Source of the DNA: Metarhizium brunneum
Lineage: Eukaryota > Ascomycota > Sordariomycetes > Hypocreales > Clavicipitaceae
DNA length: 64,000 bases
Direction: 5' to 3'
Assembly (NCBI RefSeq): GCF_013426205.1
Contig: NC_089423.1
Span: 6,820,001 to 6,884,000, forward strand
Positions 54,494 through 64,000 of the stretch are shown here, in pieces. The first letter of the stretch is position 1. Each line of letters opens with the position of its first letter. The notes beneath the pieces were generated by a model. It saw only the letters and a list, made by a program, of their open reading frames with translations. It was not told where the DNA came from and did no database searches. The translations under genes and the position numbers were made by a program.

Positions 54494-56084
54494 TCGTTTC
54501 AATGTAATGGTCAAATAGTTGATAACAAAATCTACTTGAATACATTTTTTTCAAGACAGGGTAAGGTGCTTGTTGTTGATACTATCATAGCTAGGAAGGT
54601 TTGTACAAAAGGGTCAATCCAGCATGCCGGCTGCGATTAGCTTTCTCACATGGCCCCTTGACCAATTCGGGGACGTAACAGACACCGGCGGCGTGAACCG
54701 AGAGGCAGCTGATGTATCCTGTCGGAATATTGCTTCGGCAAGCCAGGCGATTAGATCGACCAGAGTCACTAGACGGAATTGACGAGATGCGCCGAGCTGA
54801 ATGAGCCTGCCGGAAGGTCCGCAGCAGCTATCCAACCGAGGCCCGGATTGACTTGGAAGCCTCCTAAATTGAAGCTGCTGCAAAAGGCCAATGGAAAGAG
54901 GCGGCATTGACTGGCTGCGTGATAGTTTCCAGCGGGAGGCGAACAGTACTTGACCAGATCAGGTACCAGGCTACCGCGCTCTATCTTATTGAGGACATGC
55001 CGTTATAGTAGGGTGTCCTCGGTGGCCAAAAATATTTTGCGACGGACTGGAGCTGACAGAATTGGTCTGGCGGTTTGCAAAATGGAGGCTGCCCAAGCGC
55101 CCCACGGGTTCCACCTGTTGTCTCGTCAGGTTTTGAGCTCCCAGTCCAGATTGTGAACTTTGTTGGTCCACCGATATTGGGCAGTAAAGGTGTAGTTGGA
55201 TGGATTGACTTTGGGCCGAGTCGCACCATCCGCCAGTTCCGTAGCAGGTCTTTGAAGCTTCCATCAAGTATCAGCACACCAGACTGCTTGGCTACCTTTG
55301 CCTAACATCGAGTATACATGACATTGCAGAATCTCAGATTGTCTAGTATCTGCTTTGGTACAGTGTTTTTTTGGCTCCTACCGCGTGCTCCTGAAGAGTA
55401 CTGCACAGGCAATAGTGAAGCTGCCGGAATCTGCGGTCGACTGCAGTCAACATGGTCATGATCAGGCCATGCTGAGTTTTCGAGGCGTTTCTCTCGTGCG
55501 GGTTTTCGCCGTAGTGTTTCGCGATCGAGTCTCACTGAACATGACGGAACCTGGGGCCTGCGACCGAGGGGGCTGTTCACTTGCCAACGATTGGCGTGTG
55601 CACTGCAGGCTCTTTCAACCAGGCTGTGCCGTCGGCCTTGTTGGTGCTCACAAAAGCAGCGCGTTTGAGATTCTTTGTCGACTCCAAATTTGACCGCCAC
55701 TTGATGTCATCCAAAGCTCCCTCCCGAAAATTCCATGAACTCGATGCGGGGCAGCGGCGAAGGTAAACGCAACTTTTTTCCCTCCTACACACCCGGTGAC
55801 TCAATTACGTACCTTGTACATCCGTCTCTGCCAGCCCCGCCCGTTGTCAAGCTCAACACAATTTTTTTTTTTCTGTTTCCAGCACTGGAGCAGGCTAGAA
55901 AGCGCTAGACGCAACCAACACCTGCCCCTCCCCCCACTGTGGCCCGACGTGATTGGGCAGAAAGTGCACGATTGCCCGCGAAGGTGCTGCGGCATTCTGG
56001 CGCCCCCTGCAAGGTTCGAGTGGGCTCCCGCGAAAGCCTTGGAACAGAGTGGAAGCTCATCGAAGCATCCCACTTTGGTTTATT
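54494..56084. other. intergenic, no supported gene
   Basis: Overlapping short frames at 54614-55770 without motif. The last 400 bases are the Hsp70 promoter; GAA/TTC pairs occur near 55728 but a full three-unit heat-shock element could not be confirmed by eye. Confidence 0.45.
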
Positions 56085-56215
56085 TATCTACCTCTCACAT
56101 TTTGCTCTCACCTCTCTCATCCTCATTCTCATTCCATTCTTCATCTCCTCCATCCTCTCTACACCCTCTCTTCACTCTACCGTCTTTCTCAATCCAATCA
56201 AACTCACTGATTTGA
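56085..56215 (+). promoter_or_regulatory. pyrimidine-rich leader of hsp70
   Basis: A nearly pure C/T tract (CTCACCTCTCTCATCCTCAT and on) lies 70-200 bases upstream of the ATG. Such CT-rich tracts sit at transcription starts of strongly expressed fungal genes. Confidence 0.55.
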
Positions 56216-56286
56216 ATTGGGTCTTCAACACACACCAAGATACCCGACTTTTTCTCCCCCGCCACACTCGCATCACAACCACCACA

Positions 56287-56730
56287 ATGAGCGGCAAGGT
56301 CACTGCTGTTGGTATCGATCTGGGCACCACGTACTCGTGCGTTGGTGTCTTCGACCAGGAGAAATGTGAAATCATCGCCAACGACCAGGGTAACCGAACG
56401 ACCCCATCATACGTCGCCTTCAACGACACCGAGCGTTTGATCGGTGATGCCGCCAAGAACCAGGTCACCAAGAACCCTGAGAACACAGTCTTTGACGCCA
56501 AGCGATTGATTGGCCGAAAGTTTTCCGATGCCGATGTCCAGGCCGACATGAAGCACTTCCCCTTCAAGGTCATCGATAAGTCCGGCAAGCCCACTGTCGA
56601 GGTCCAATACATGGGCGAGACCAAGACCTTCACACCTGAGGAAATCTCATCCATGATTCTCATGAAGATGCGTGAGACCGCAGAGGCTTTTATTGGAGAG
56701 ACTGTCAACAATGCCGTCATCACTGTCCCT

Positions 56731-56771
<41 letters not shown>

Positions 56772-58395
56772 TGGTCTCATCGCCGGCCTGAACGTCCTGC
56801 GAATCATCAACGAACCCACTGCCGCCGCCATTGCCTATGGCTTCGACAAGATTCGCCCTGAGGACAAGGACAGGGATGATATCCCCGAGCGCAATATCCT
56901 CATCTTCGATCTTGGTGGTGGTACTTTCGATGTTTCCCTCCTCGCCGTTGCCGGAGGTGTCTTTGAAGTCAAGTCCACTGCTGGTGACACTCACTTGGGT
57001 GGTGAGGACTTTGACAACCGACTGGTGAACCACTTTGTTAATGAGTTCAAACGCAAGCACAAGAAGGGTAAGAGCGCTCTTTTCTAACATATTTGAGCAT
57101 TTTTGAGTACATTTGGATGTATTTGAAGGTGCTCGAGTATATCTCAGTATAGTCAAGATGAACATGAAGCTAACTTCGCAACAGATCTCACCACCAACTC
57201 ACGTGCTCTGCGCCGTCTTCGAAGTGCCTGTGAGCGTGCCAAGCGCGCTCTGTCTTCGGCTTCTCAGACCTCTATCGAGATCGACTCTTTGATGGAGAAC
57301 ATCGACTTCTACACTTCCATCACCCGAGCTCGTTTCGAAGAGCTTTGCCAGGATCTCTTCCGTTCTACCATGCAGCCCCTCGACCGCGTCATCTCGGATG
57401 CCAAGATCGACAAGAACCAGGTTGACGAGATTGTCCTCGTCGGTGGCTCTACCCGTATCCCCCGTGTCCAGAAGCTCATCACTGAGTACTTCAATGGCAA
57501 GCAGCCCAGCAAGTCCATCAATCCCGACGAGGCTGTCGCCTACGGTGCTGCTGTCCAGGCTGCTATCCTGTCTGGTTACAACTCCCAGACCACCAGCAGC
57601 ATTCTGCTGCTCGATGTCGCTCCTCTGTCTCTCGGTATTGAGACCGCTGGTGGCATGATGACCAAGCTTATCCCCCGTAACACCACCATTCCCACCAAGA
57701 AGTCCGAGGTCTTCTCTACGTTCTCCGACAACCAGCCTGGTGTGCTTATCCAGGTCTTTGAAGGTGAACGTCAGCGCACCAAGGACAACAACCTGCTCGG
57801 CAAGTTTGAGCTCACTGGTATTCCCCCCGCTCCCCGTGGTGTTCCCCAGATTGAGGTCACCTTTGATCTTGATGCCAATGGTATCATGAACGTCTCCGCT
57901 GTTGAGAAGGGCACCGGCAAGTCCAACAAGATTGTCATCACAAACGACAAGGGCCGCCTGTCCAAGGAAGAGATTGAGCGCATGCTGGCTGATGCCGAGA
58001 AGTACAAGGAAGCTGATGAGGCTGAGGGTCGCCGTGTCGGCGCCCGAAATGCCCTTGATCACTACGCTTCCAACCTGCGCACCACCCTTCAGGAGCCTGG
58101 CGTTGATGAGAAGCTTGACGCCGGCGATAAGGAGAAGCTCGCCGCCGCTGCCGACATTAGCTCTTGGCTTGACCAGAACGAACAGGCCAGCGCCGACGAG
58201 TATGAGGCCAAGCAGAAGGAGATTGAGGCCATTGCCAACCCCATCATGATGAAGTTCTACGGAGCTGGTGGCCAAGCTGGCGGCATGCCCGGCGGCATGC
58301 CTGGTGGTCCGGGCGGTCCTGGCGGCTTCCCTGGCGCTGGTGGCGCTGGTGGTGCTGGTGGCGATGACGGCCCTACCGTCGAGGAGGTCGACTAA
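56287..58395 (+). CDS. hsp70: cytosolic Hsp70 (Ssa-type)
   Basis: ATP-driven protein-folding chaperone, 663 aa, two exons (56287-57067 and 57185-58395). The N-terminal ATPase domain has [15 protein letters not shown] (phosphate 1), [20 protein letters not shown] (phosphate 2) and [16 protein letters not shown] (adenosine site). The substrate-binding domain ([17 protein letters not shown]) is followed by the lid and a G/P-rich tail ([16 protein letters not shown]) ending GPTVEEVD, the EEVD that docks TPR co-chaperones in the cytosol. The 117-base intron is unusually long for this window and carries TA-rich repeat-like sequence. Long antisense frames over this gene are by-products of its codon bias. 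Confidence 0.98.
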
Positions 58396-59185
58396 ATTCC
58401 TTGATACCCATGGCTTTCATCAGACTGGCCCAAAAATGTGGAGGATCTACGGGGTGTCTTGAGATGATTTTTAGAGTTTGCTTTAATTTTTTCGCTTTGC
58501 ATTCGCGGTTATGAGCAAGGGATACAAAAACTGGGTTGATTACCTGGACTGTACTTTAATGAGTTAAATGAATAAAATGGCATAGACCTAGCTGAGTTCA
58601 CAATTGCAATGTATGTGACTGACATGACTGAGTGATTCACCTTGCATGGTTCTATCTTGATTGTTTGTATGGAGAGTGGTACAAATAACATGATGCATAC
58701 CTACAATGAGACGCAAGAGGACTTGAACCATGTCAAGTGCCTGGCTATCGCGATCAATGCCGTAATATATCATGGTATATTGGTGTATACTTTTTGGTGA
58801 GCAAATATATTCTGCCATAAATTGTATCTGAGCTTGCAATTGTCACGTACGTGGCTGCAGTGAAGGTTTTGTGAACGCGAACTCACACTGTGCTGACTTC
58901 CAGCCCAGCCTGGCTGTGAACGCGGAAACAAGGGAGCTCTCCGCCTAATTAGAAACAGAAAACTCGAAATTTTCATCATGGCCAAACTTTACGAAAAAAG
59001 CCCTGTGCCCCAAATCCAACGCTGCGCCACACACAACCCCTTTGCGCTGCGAGATTGACAGAGGCGATGAAACAAATGACAGCGCGGAAGTCTTTGAAAT
59101 ACGCTTTGTCAAGGAAAGGAAATTCCGGACTTTCCCCCCATTCATCATCTCGTTACCGTGTGGCAAACATCGGAATCCAGCAGGA
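58396..59185. other. intergenic, no supported gene
   Basis: 3' flank of hsp70 with a TA-rich patch at about 58756-58815 of the same motif class as the minisatellite at 47469. No supported coding frame. Confidence 0.5.
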
Positions 59186-59427
59186 TGTTACACGGACAAG
59201 GCCCACCAGATCGTGAAGCCCAACAAACGGGCTTCACCGACAAACGACCTGTTGGTTACACAGATTGAACACGTGCCCGGGCAAGAGCCCGAGATATGGC
59301 CGTTCCTTTTTTATGTATATAGTGGTTACTTGTCTTTCCCCTCGTCTTGGAAAACCAAGGACCTTTGACACCCTTCATACGAAATCTAGGCCCTTTACTT
59401 TAGGCCCTTTACCAAGCCCTTGCCACA
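59186..59427 (+). mobile_element. solo LTR, 242-bp class
   Basis: Starts TGTTACACGGACAAGG and ends CCTTGCCACA, with a perfect 5-bp duplication CAGGA at 59181-59185 and 59428-59432. Best-preserved copy of the longer LTR class; the 36232-36481 copy is its RIP-decayed relative. Its 3' half shares GAAAACC..GGACCTTTGA-ACC with the 190-bp class. Confidence 0.9.
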
Positions 59428-60204
59428 CAGGAAGAGATACTATCAACTACTACCTGTGTAAGGCCACCCTCCAACCCACTCGAAAAACTCTGAAAGTTAT
59501 CAGAAAATATCGAAAAACAGTCACCCACCACTAGCGGGACACCAATTCAAAGGGCAGTCGCAAATACGACTCCAGAATAAGCCGGATAAGGACAAGGAGG
59601 AGGAATTTGAGGAGGAAGATCACGATAACGCCCAAGAGGTAAAATTTGAGGCACCTGAGGACCTCAGCGAACTGGAAGAAATCCAGGAAGTGAAAAGTTT
59701 GGTGGATAGATTTGGCCCCCCAGGGCGGGACGACGCCGCCAAGGCGTTTGAACACTTCGGAATTTATAGAATGGGAAACAAAACGGCCGCGGCTTGGACT
59801 GCCCAGGACGCGTTGTACACCGGCTTACGCGATTTTACACGAGCCGGAGGCCGTCTCAACGATGATCATCCACGAATACAAACAACGAGACAAACACAAC
59901 CACAAACAAGGAAAAACACGATCTCAGGCAGAAATCGGCTTGATAAGACGAATGAAAAACAAGGCTAAGAACGCCGTGATAGGCTGGTATAATAACGGTC
60001 GAGTTGAGATTCGCGGACAGTCATATCCAGCAAATTCCGATGCAGTTTTGCCCAGTCGCGCCCAGGTTCTCGCTACCAGATATCTTGATAAACTAGGATC
60101 AGTCAACAGTACACTTTTTGGAGAAGTTACTAGGATTTTTAAAGATACTTAAGTATACAAAAATATACTAGTTATTACTACTAGTATATAAGTATTTTAA
60201 GTAT

Positions 60205-60285
60205 CTTTAAATATCCTTAATTATCCTTAAATATCCTCAAATATCCTTAAGTATCCTCAAGTATCCTTAAATATCCTCAAGTATT
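60205..60285. repeat. decamer tandem repeat, about 8 copies
   Basis: Units AAATATCCTT/AAGTATCCTC follow each other in register, inside a wider TA-rich tract (60130-60292). It sits between two pieces of the decayed gene, so it either expanded from an intron or was inserted. Confidence 0.85.
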
Positions 60286-61019
60286 ATCAAAAACGTGGGT
60301 TGAATACATCAATTGGACCTGCGCATATTCAAAGGGATTCAAAGATCAAAAAGTGGGAGGTATCGCCGTGGTGGCTGAATCCCCCGCCGCGAACGCTTAG
60401 ATTAAGAACATCAAGGATGAAATCGCCGCAATGAGAATTAGGGTTGCTCAAGAATTCCGCAAGCAAACCAATCTTATTAATGGGAAGGCTGAAGAGTCGA
60501 AAGAGGCGGCGGAAAACGCCAGAGATTATACCGAAACTGAGATCGGCAAACTAAACGCCAACATAAAAACGAAAACGGATAACCTCAGTAAAAGAATTAA
60601 AGAAAGGTTCGCCCTCAGAGACAAGGAAATTGACCAATTGAAGGAAGAAAACCAGAAATTGGGCGAAGAAAACATAAAGTTCAATGAAAACCTTAAGTTA
60701 AGTGAAGACTTCGCCAGGATTCTAAAAATCGTCAACGAAATAAAGGATGGGATACAGGAAACAAAGGCAAAGTCGTCAGATACTTGACTGCCATGAAGCC
60801 GCCGCCACCCCCCAAGCCGAAGCACATGCAGCGAAAGCCATCGCCGGCCAAGACTCCGCAGCCATCGCCGGCCAAGACTCCAAAGCCATCGCCGGCCAAG
60901 ACTCCAAAGCCATCGCCGGGTAAGACTCCAAAGCGCCCTCAAGATGAGGACAAAGTTTCACCGTCCCCCAAAAAGCCCAAGCCGTCCAAACCATCGCCAG
61001 GAAAAGGGAAAACGGCGGG

Positions 61020-61209
61020 TGTTACACGGAAATCGCCGTGTTACACAAGGACTACGGTCACGGGATTAGGGCAGAAGGTCCTCACCGACTTCTTGTATAA
61101 ATAGACCAGGTCTTCGGTCCCTCAAGGCCTTGAGGAAAACCGGACCTTTGATACCAAAGACTGTTATTAGATGAATTGAGTAATTGCTCCAAGCTAGGCC
61201 CTTGTCACA
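61020..61209 (+). mobile_element. solo LTR, 190-bp class, inserted in the decayed gene
   Basis: Starts TGTTACACGG and ends CTTGTCACA, with a perfect 5-bp duplication GCGGG at 61015-61019 and 61210-61214. Contains TATAAATAG and GGACCTTTGATACC. The reading frame of the surrounding repeat-rich coding sequence is continuous if the LTR and one duplication copy are left out, so the element landed in an open frame. Confidence 0.92.
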
Positions 61210-61314
61210 GCGGGGGAAGCGGCGGGCAAAGCGACAGGGAAAGCGACGAAGGGAGAGTCGAAATCTGCAAGTCAGCCACCAGAGGAAGAAGCAGAAGATG
61301 ATTTCATTTGGTAA

Positions 61315-62751
61315 AAAAGGGGATATGGAAGGATGAGTTTATCGAGAAGGAAATGAAGCTTTTTGCTGGGTGCGCTCACACCCCACCAGGTACCTGGCTA
61401 TCAGGTTATATACCATGATATATTATATATGTCTCTGCGATGAAGATAATCCAGCCATGGTGTTACTTTCTGGATCTTTGCGCCCCCTCGGTCTTCTTTT
61501 TTTCGTGCATCACGTACCGTCTCATTACATCTCTCTATTTCACATGCAGCCGTTTTTTTCACGAGAGGGGCACTTGCTATGGCCTGGATATAACAAATAA
61601 ACCATCAATAACGGTATCGATATGAAGAAATAGCCCGTCTACCATTCTCCTTGTGCCACAGGAAGTGCTGCTGGCTGTATCGAAGACACCTTCGCTCGTG
61701 AAGTCGTACTTGCGAGGTCAGATCGTCGGCTTCTCCCTCTCTCCTTTTGTTCATACAAAAGTTTGCGTACACTTTGATAACCGCTACAAAGGTGGAAGGC
61801 GCAATGTCTGCCTTGATGTAGAGGGGCGCAAGACGCGATACCGGGCCCAAACAGCTTGGTGGAGGTGTTTTCAACACGGTGTCGGATATCGGGACATCTT
61901 TGATCAGACAGCTGATTGAGGTGATTTCGCTTGAAGTGGTCCAAAAGTATCACAGTTTGCGCCAATGTGAAAAGTGCATTGCCTTGACCATCGGTGGGAA
62001 GATGTTGCCTTCAAGCCCTTCCTCGGTAACCATCTGGTGCGCCGTCCGCCAATCCCGTAAACCAGCTTGCATCCTTCGCTTTCTTGGCTCTAACTGCTCC
62101 CCAGCTGATGACATGTTGGCATCTTTATTCTCCATCACACTGTAATTAGCTGCTCTTGTTGTTGAGGCTTGTTTCATGCATTATGCCGTATAGAGGTCGA
62201 ACCTGTGTTTTCCTGCTACAGCTTCTTTCGCGGCTGAATGTAGGATCTGGCGAGCATGCGTGTGATCATCTGGATAGAGTCTCTGCCCTCAGCTGACGAA
62301 TTTTGTCAATGGATCGATGGTGGCGTGGTGTGGCGCAGCGGGAAGGCTTGTGGGTAAATGGAGAATAAATGACGCTGGTCTGATTAGCTTTCAGTTTTTG
62401 GCTTGCATTGAGGCTCAGAGCCGTGCGTTCGCCGTTGTATCCGTCCTCGTCGTTTTTTTTGTTCCATTTCCTTCACTGCCTGTCCATGTCTGAGATGCTT
62501 GGTGTGCATTGGCGCATGTGAACCGCCTGGCGTCATCTCAAATGCCGTCTCCCCCCTATCCGGCTTTCTTCCCTCTACACCCCTCGTAGCTGGGACGTGC
62601 GATTGGGTTGCATGGAGGCCAGAGCATGTCAAGCCAAACAAGCTGTCTGTCGCTCATTGATCCTCCCATTTTGTTTCCTGCACCTTGTGTCCTGTTCTTC
62701 GGCTCCCCAGGACCCCGGCCGCTCTGGTAGCAGCCGCTAGACGCCAGCATC
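61315..62751. other. intergenic, no supported gene
   Basis: Overlapping frames of 75-110 codons at 61605-62177 on both strands; none has a motif, a splice pattern or clear codon bias. The last 300 bases are C/T-rich, in keeping with the promoter and leader of the downstream gene. Confidence 0.5.
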
Positions 62752-64000
62752 ATGCTCCATGTCGCCCCAAAGGTCGATCTTCCGACCCAGACTTCAAGCA
62801 GCAGCGTTCACCTGGCACCACCGAGTCCCAGTGATATCGGCATACCATCTAAGACTTTCCATGGATATAAAAGGGAATCTCGACCAACAACGCCCACAAA
62901 AGGGGAGACGTACAATGATAAATACGTCGTGTTGTATGACTTTGGGGGCATAGGTGTGACTGACCCGGCCGGCCCGCCTTCGTATCCGTTGGAGGCGCTG
63001 GTAGAACAAAAAAGAATATCATATTGACATGCCGAGTCGGATAGATTACGATGCAGCTGCCAAGGAATTCAATTGCCTGCTTGATAACTTGGAAGCCGCC
63101 GGGCTGCATACCGAAGTGCGCCCGGGTTACGAACAGACCATTCTTGTCTTCGTCAAGGCACCGTCTCAACTGTTGGGAAATACAGTCTACAAACAACGGT
63201 AGCTAGCCGCCTCACTTGTCTTGCGCTACAGATGAGCGAAACGAACCGACTGCTAACACAATGACAAATCAGAGTCAAGGACTGGCTATATGCCATCACC
63301 CAATCCCATCCCGGCGGCGACAAACACACGGTTGTGAAGGCCTGGTTCGAAGCCGAAGATGTCCTCGCCCTGTATCATCTCATTCTCTGGCCGACAGATT
63401 TGGGCGGTGCCGGCATCACGCCAGAAGTCGGCGAGTGGGAAAACGTCAAGGCCATCTTCCCACTACACAACGAGCCCGTGAACCAGTCTATACTCCGCCA
63501 CCTGAGCAAAACCATCATGTTGACGGCCGAAGACTTTGACAAGATTCGAGATTTACACGGGTCCAAGATTGCGTTTTATTTTGCCTTTATCCAGACCTAC
63601 CTCACCTTTTTGACGTTTCCCGCCATCACTGGTGTTTTCACTTGGCTGTTTCTCCCCAAGTACTCTCTCGCCTATGCCATCTTGACTGGCGTTTGGTGCA
63701 CCGTCTTCCTCGAGTATTGGAAAATCCAGGAGATTGATCTCAGTATGCGCTGGATGGTACGAGGCGTCAACAAGGTCAAGATCAACCGGCCGGCGTTCAA
63801 GTATGACAAGATTATTGTGGATGAGAATGGTCGGACCAAGCACTACTTTCCCAAGTGGAAGCAGATTGCTCGTCAGCTGCTTCAGATCCCCTTCATCATT
63901 CTGGCCACCATTGTGCTCGGACTCATGATCTGTTCCGTCTTTGTAGTAGAGGTTTTGATATGTGAGACGTACGAGGGCCCTCATCAATTTTACTTGGTAA
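62752..64000 (+). CDS. ist2: anoctamin/TMEM16-like protein (Ist2 family), 3' end beyond window
   Basis: Membrane protein of the ER-plasma membrane contact / lipid scramblase family; the right edge cuts it. Exon 1 (62752-62955) encodes a disordered start then NDKYVVLYDFGGIG. Exon 2 (63005-63198) gives IDYDAAAKEFNCLLDNLEAA and LHTEVRPGYEQTILVFVKAP, the N-terminal ferredoxin-like domain. Exon 3 from 63273 continues VKDWLYAITQSHPGGDKHTV. The conserved TM region then begins: KIAFYFAFIQTYLTFLTFPA (TM1), LAYAILTGVWCTVFLEYWK (TM2), and QIPFIILATIVLGLMICSVF (TM3). The GTAA at the very end may be the next splice donor. Fungi normally have one or two such genes. Whether it scrambles lipids or only tethers membranes cannot be judged from this fragment. 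Confidence 0.9.

Larger units (their letters stand above)
59460..61314 (+). pseudogene. decayed gene of unknown family (acidic, coiled-co coil and PSPAKTP-repeat regions)
   Basis: Collinear open pieces on one strand look like one ruined gene. Piece 1 (59460-about 59890) is acidic (KEEEFEEEDHDNAQE), then LVDRFGPPGRDDAAKAFEHF. After a frame change it continues RRMKNKAKNAVIGWYNNGRV to 60152. A TA-rich tract intervenes. From about 60288 a frame reads TWVEYINWTCAYSKGF, crosses a TAG at 60398 that could be a mutated CAG, and runs into a coiled coil (KERFALRDKEIDQLKEENQK). A further frame change near 60785 leads to basic repeats KPSPAKTPKPSPAKTPK. The solo LTR at 61020 then interrupts the frame; beyond it the sequence resumes in phase as GEAAGKATGKATKG to EEEAEDDFIW and a stop. 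I recognise no domain. It could be a lineage-specific gene or part of a mobile element. Confidence 0.6.

Noticed and set aside
57199..58275. 358-codon minus-strand frame over hsp70
   Set aside because: It is the well-known antisense by-product of Hsp70 codon bias; the plus strand encodes the conserved chaperone.
59186..61209. A 2-kb intact LTR retrotransposon between the two LTRs
   Set aside because: The two LTRs belong to different length classes and each has its own target-site duplication, so they are two separate solo insertions.

Overview
This is a stretch of filamentous ascomycete nuclear genome. The short introns (about 50-70 bases) with GTRNGY-like donors, the GC-rich third codon positions, the Mif2/CENP-C, Yme2, Emi1, Ssa-type Hsp70 and Ist2-like anoctamin genes, and the RIP-like decayed TA-rich spacers point to Pezizomycotina. 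A Sordariomycete, probably Hypocreales, is my inference from gene content. No rRNA, tRNA or CRISPR was found.

Positions 1-33000 look like accessory territory. In order: a Zn2Cys6 transcription factor (cut by the left edge), a secreted PLL-type beta-propeller lectin, a decayed FAD oxidase, a secreted GH43-like propeller protein, a seven-exon MFS transporter, a cysteine-rich minus-strand gene, a bacterial-type PARG macrodomain protein, a serine carboxypeptidase, and then a run of tailoring-type enzymes. That run holds an O-methyltransferase and a scytalone-dehydratase-like protein in tandem, a flavin monooxygenase and a BBE-type oxidase with both FAD-anchoring residues. Mixed among them are a ten-cysteine secreted protein and a PGAP4-like glycosyltransferase with an apparent frameshift. 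A secreted CHAP-domain protein closes the region. The four tailoring-type enzymes suggest a secondary-metabolite neighbourhood, but no synthase is visible here.

Positions 33000-41500 are repeat-rich: solo LTRs, gene relics, a DEDDy exonuclease whose promoter may lie in an LTR-like sequence, and a Thr/Pro-stalked membrane protein. From 41700 to 58400 conserved housekeeping genes dominate: CENP-C, Yme2, a twin-CX9C Emi1 protein, a GNAT, a 14-TM-type MFS transporter and Hsp70. They are separated by TA-rich minisatellites.

Positions 58400-62750 form a small accessory island between Hsp70 and the anoctamin gene. It contains one badly decayed gene of unknown family broken by a TA-rich repeat, a stop codon, frameshifts and a solo LTR, with a second solo LTR just upstream. 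Four solo LTRs in the window keep perfect 5-bp target-site duplications and begin TGT and end ACA, so they are one retrotransposon superfamily in two length classes.
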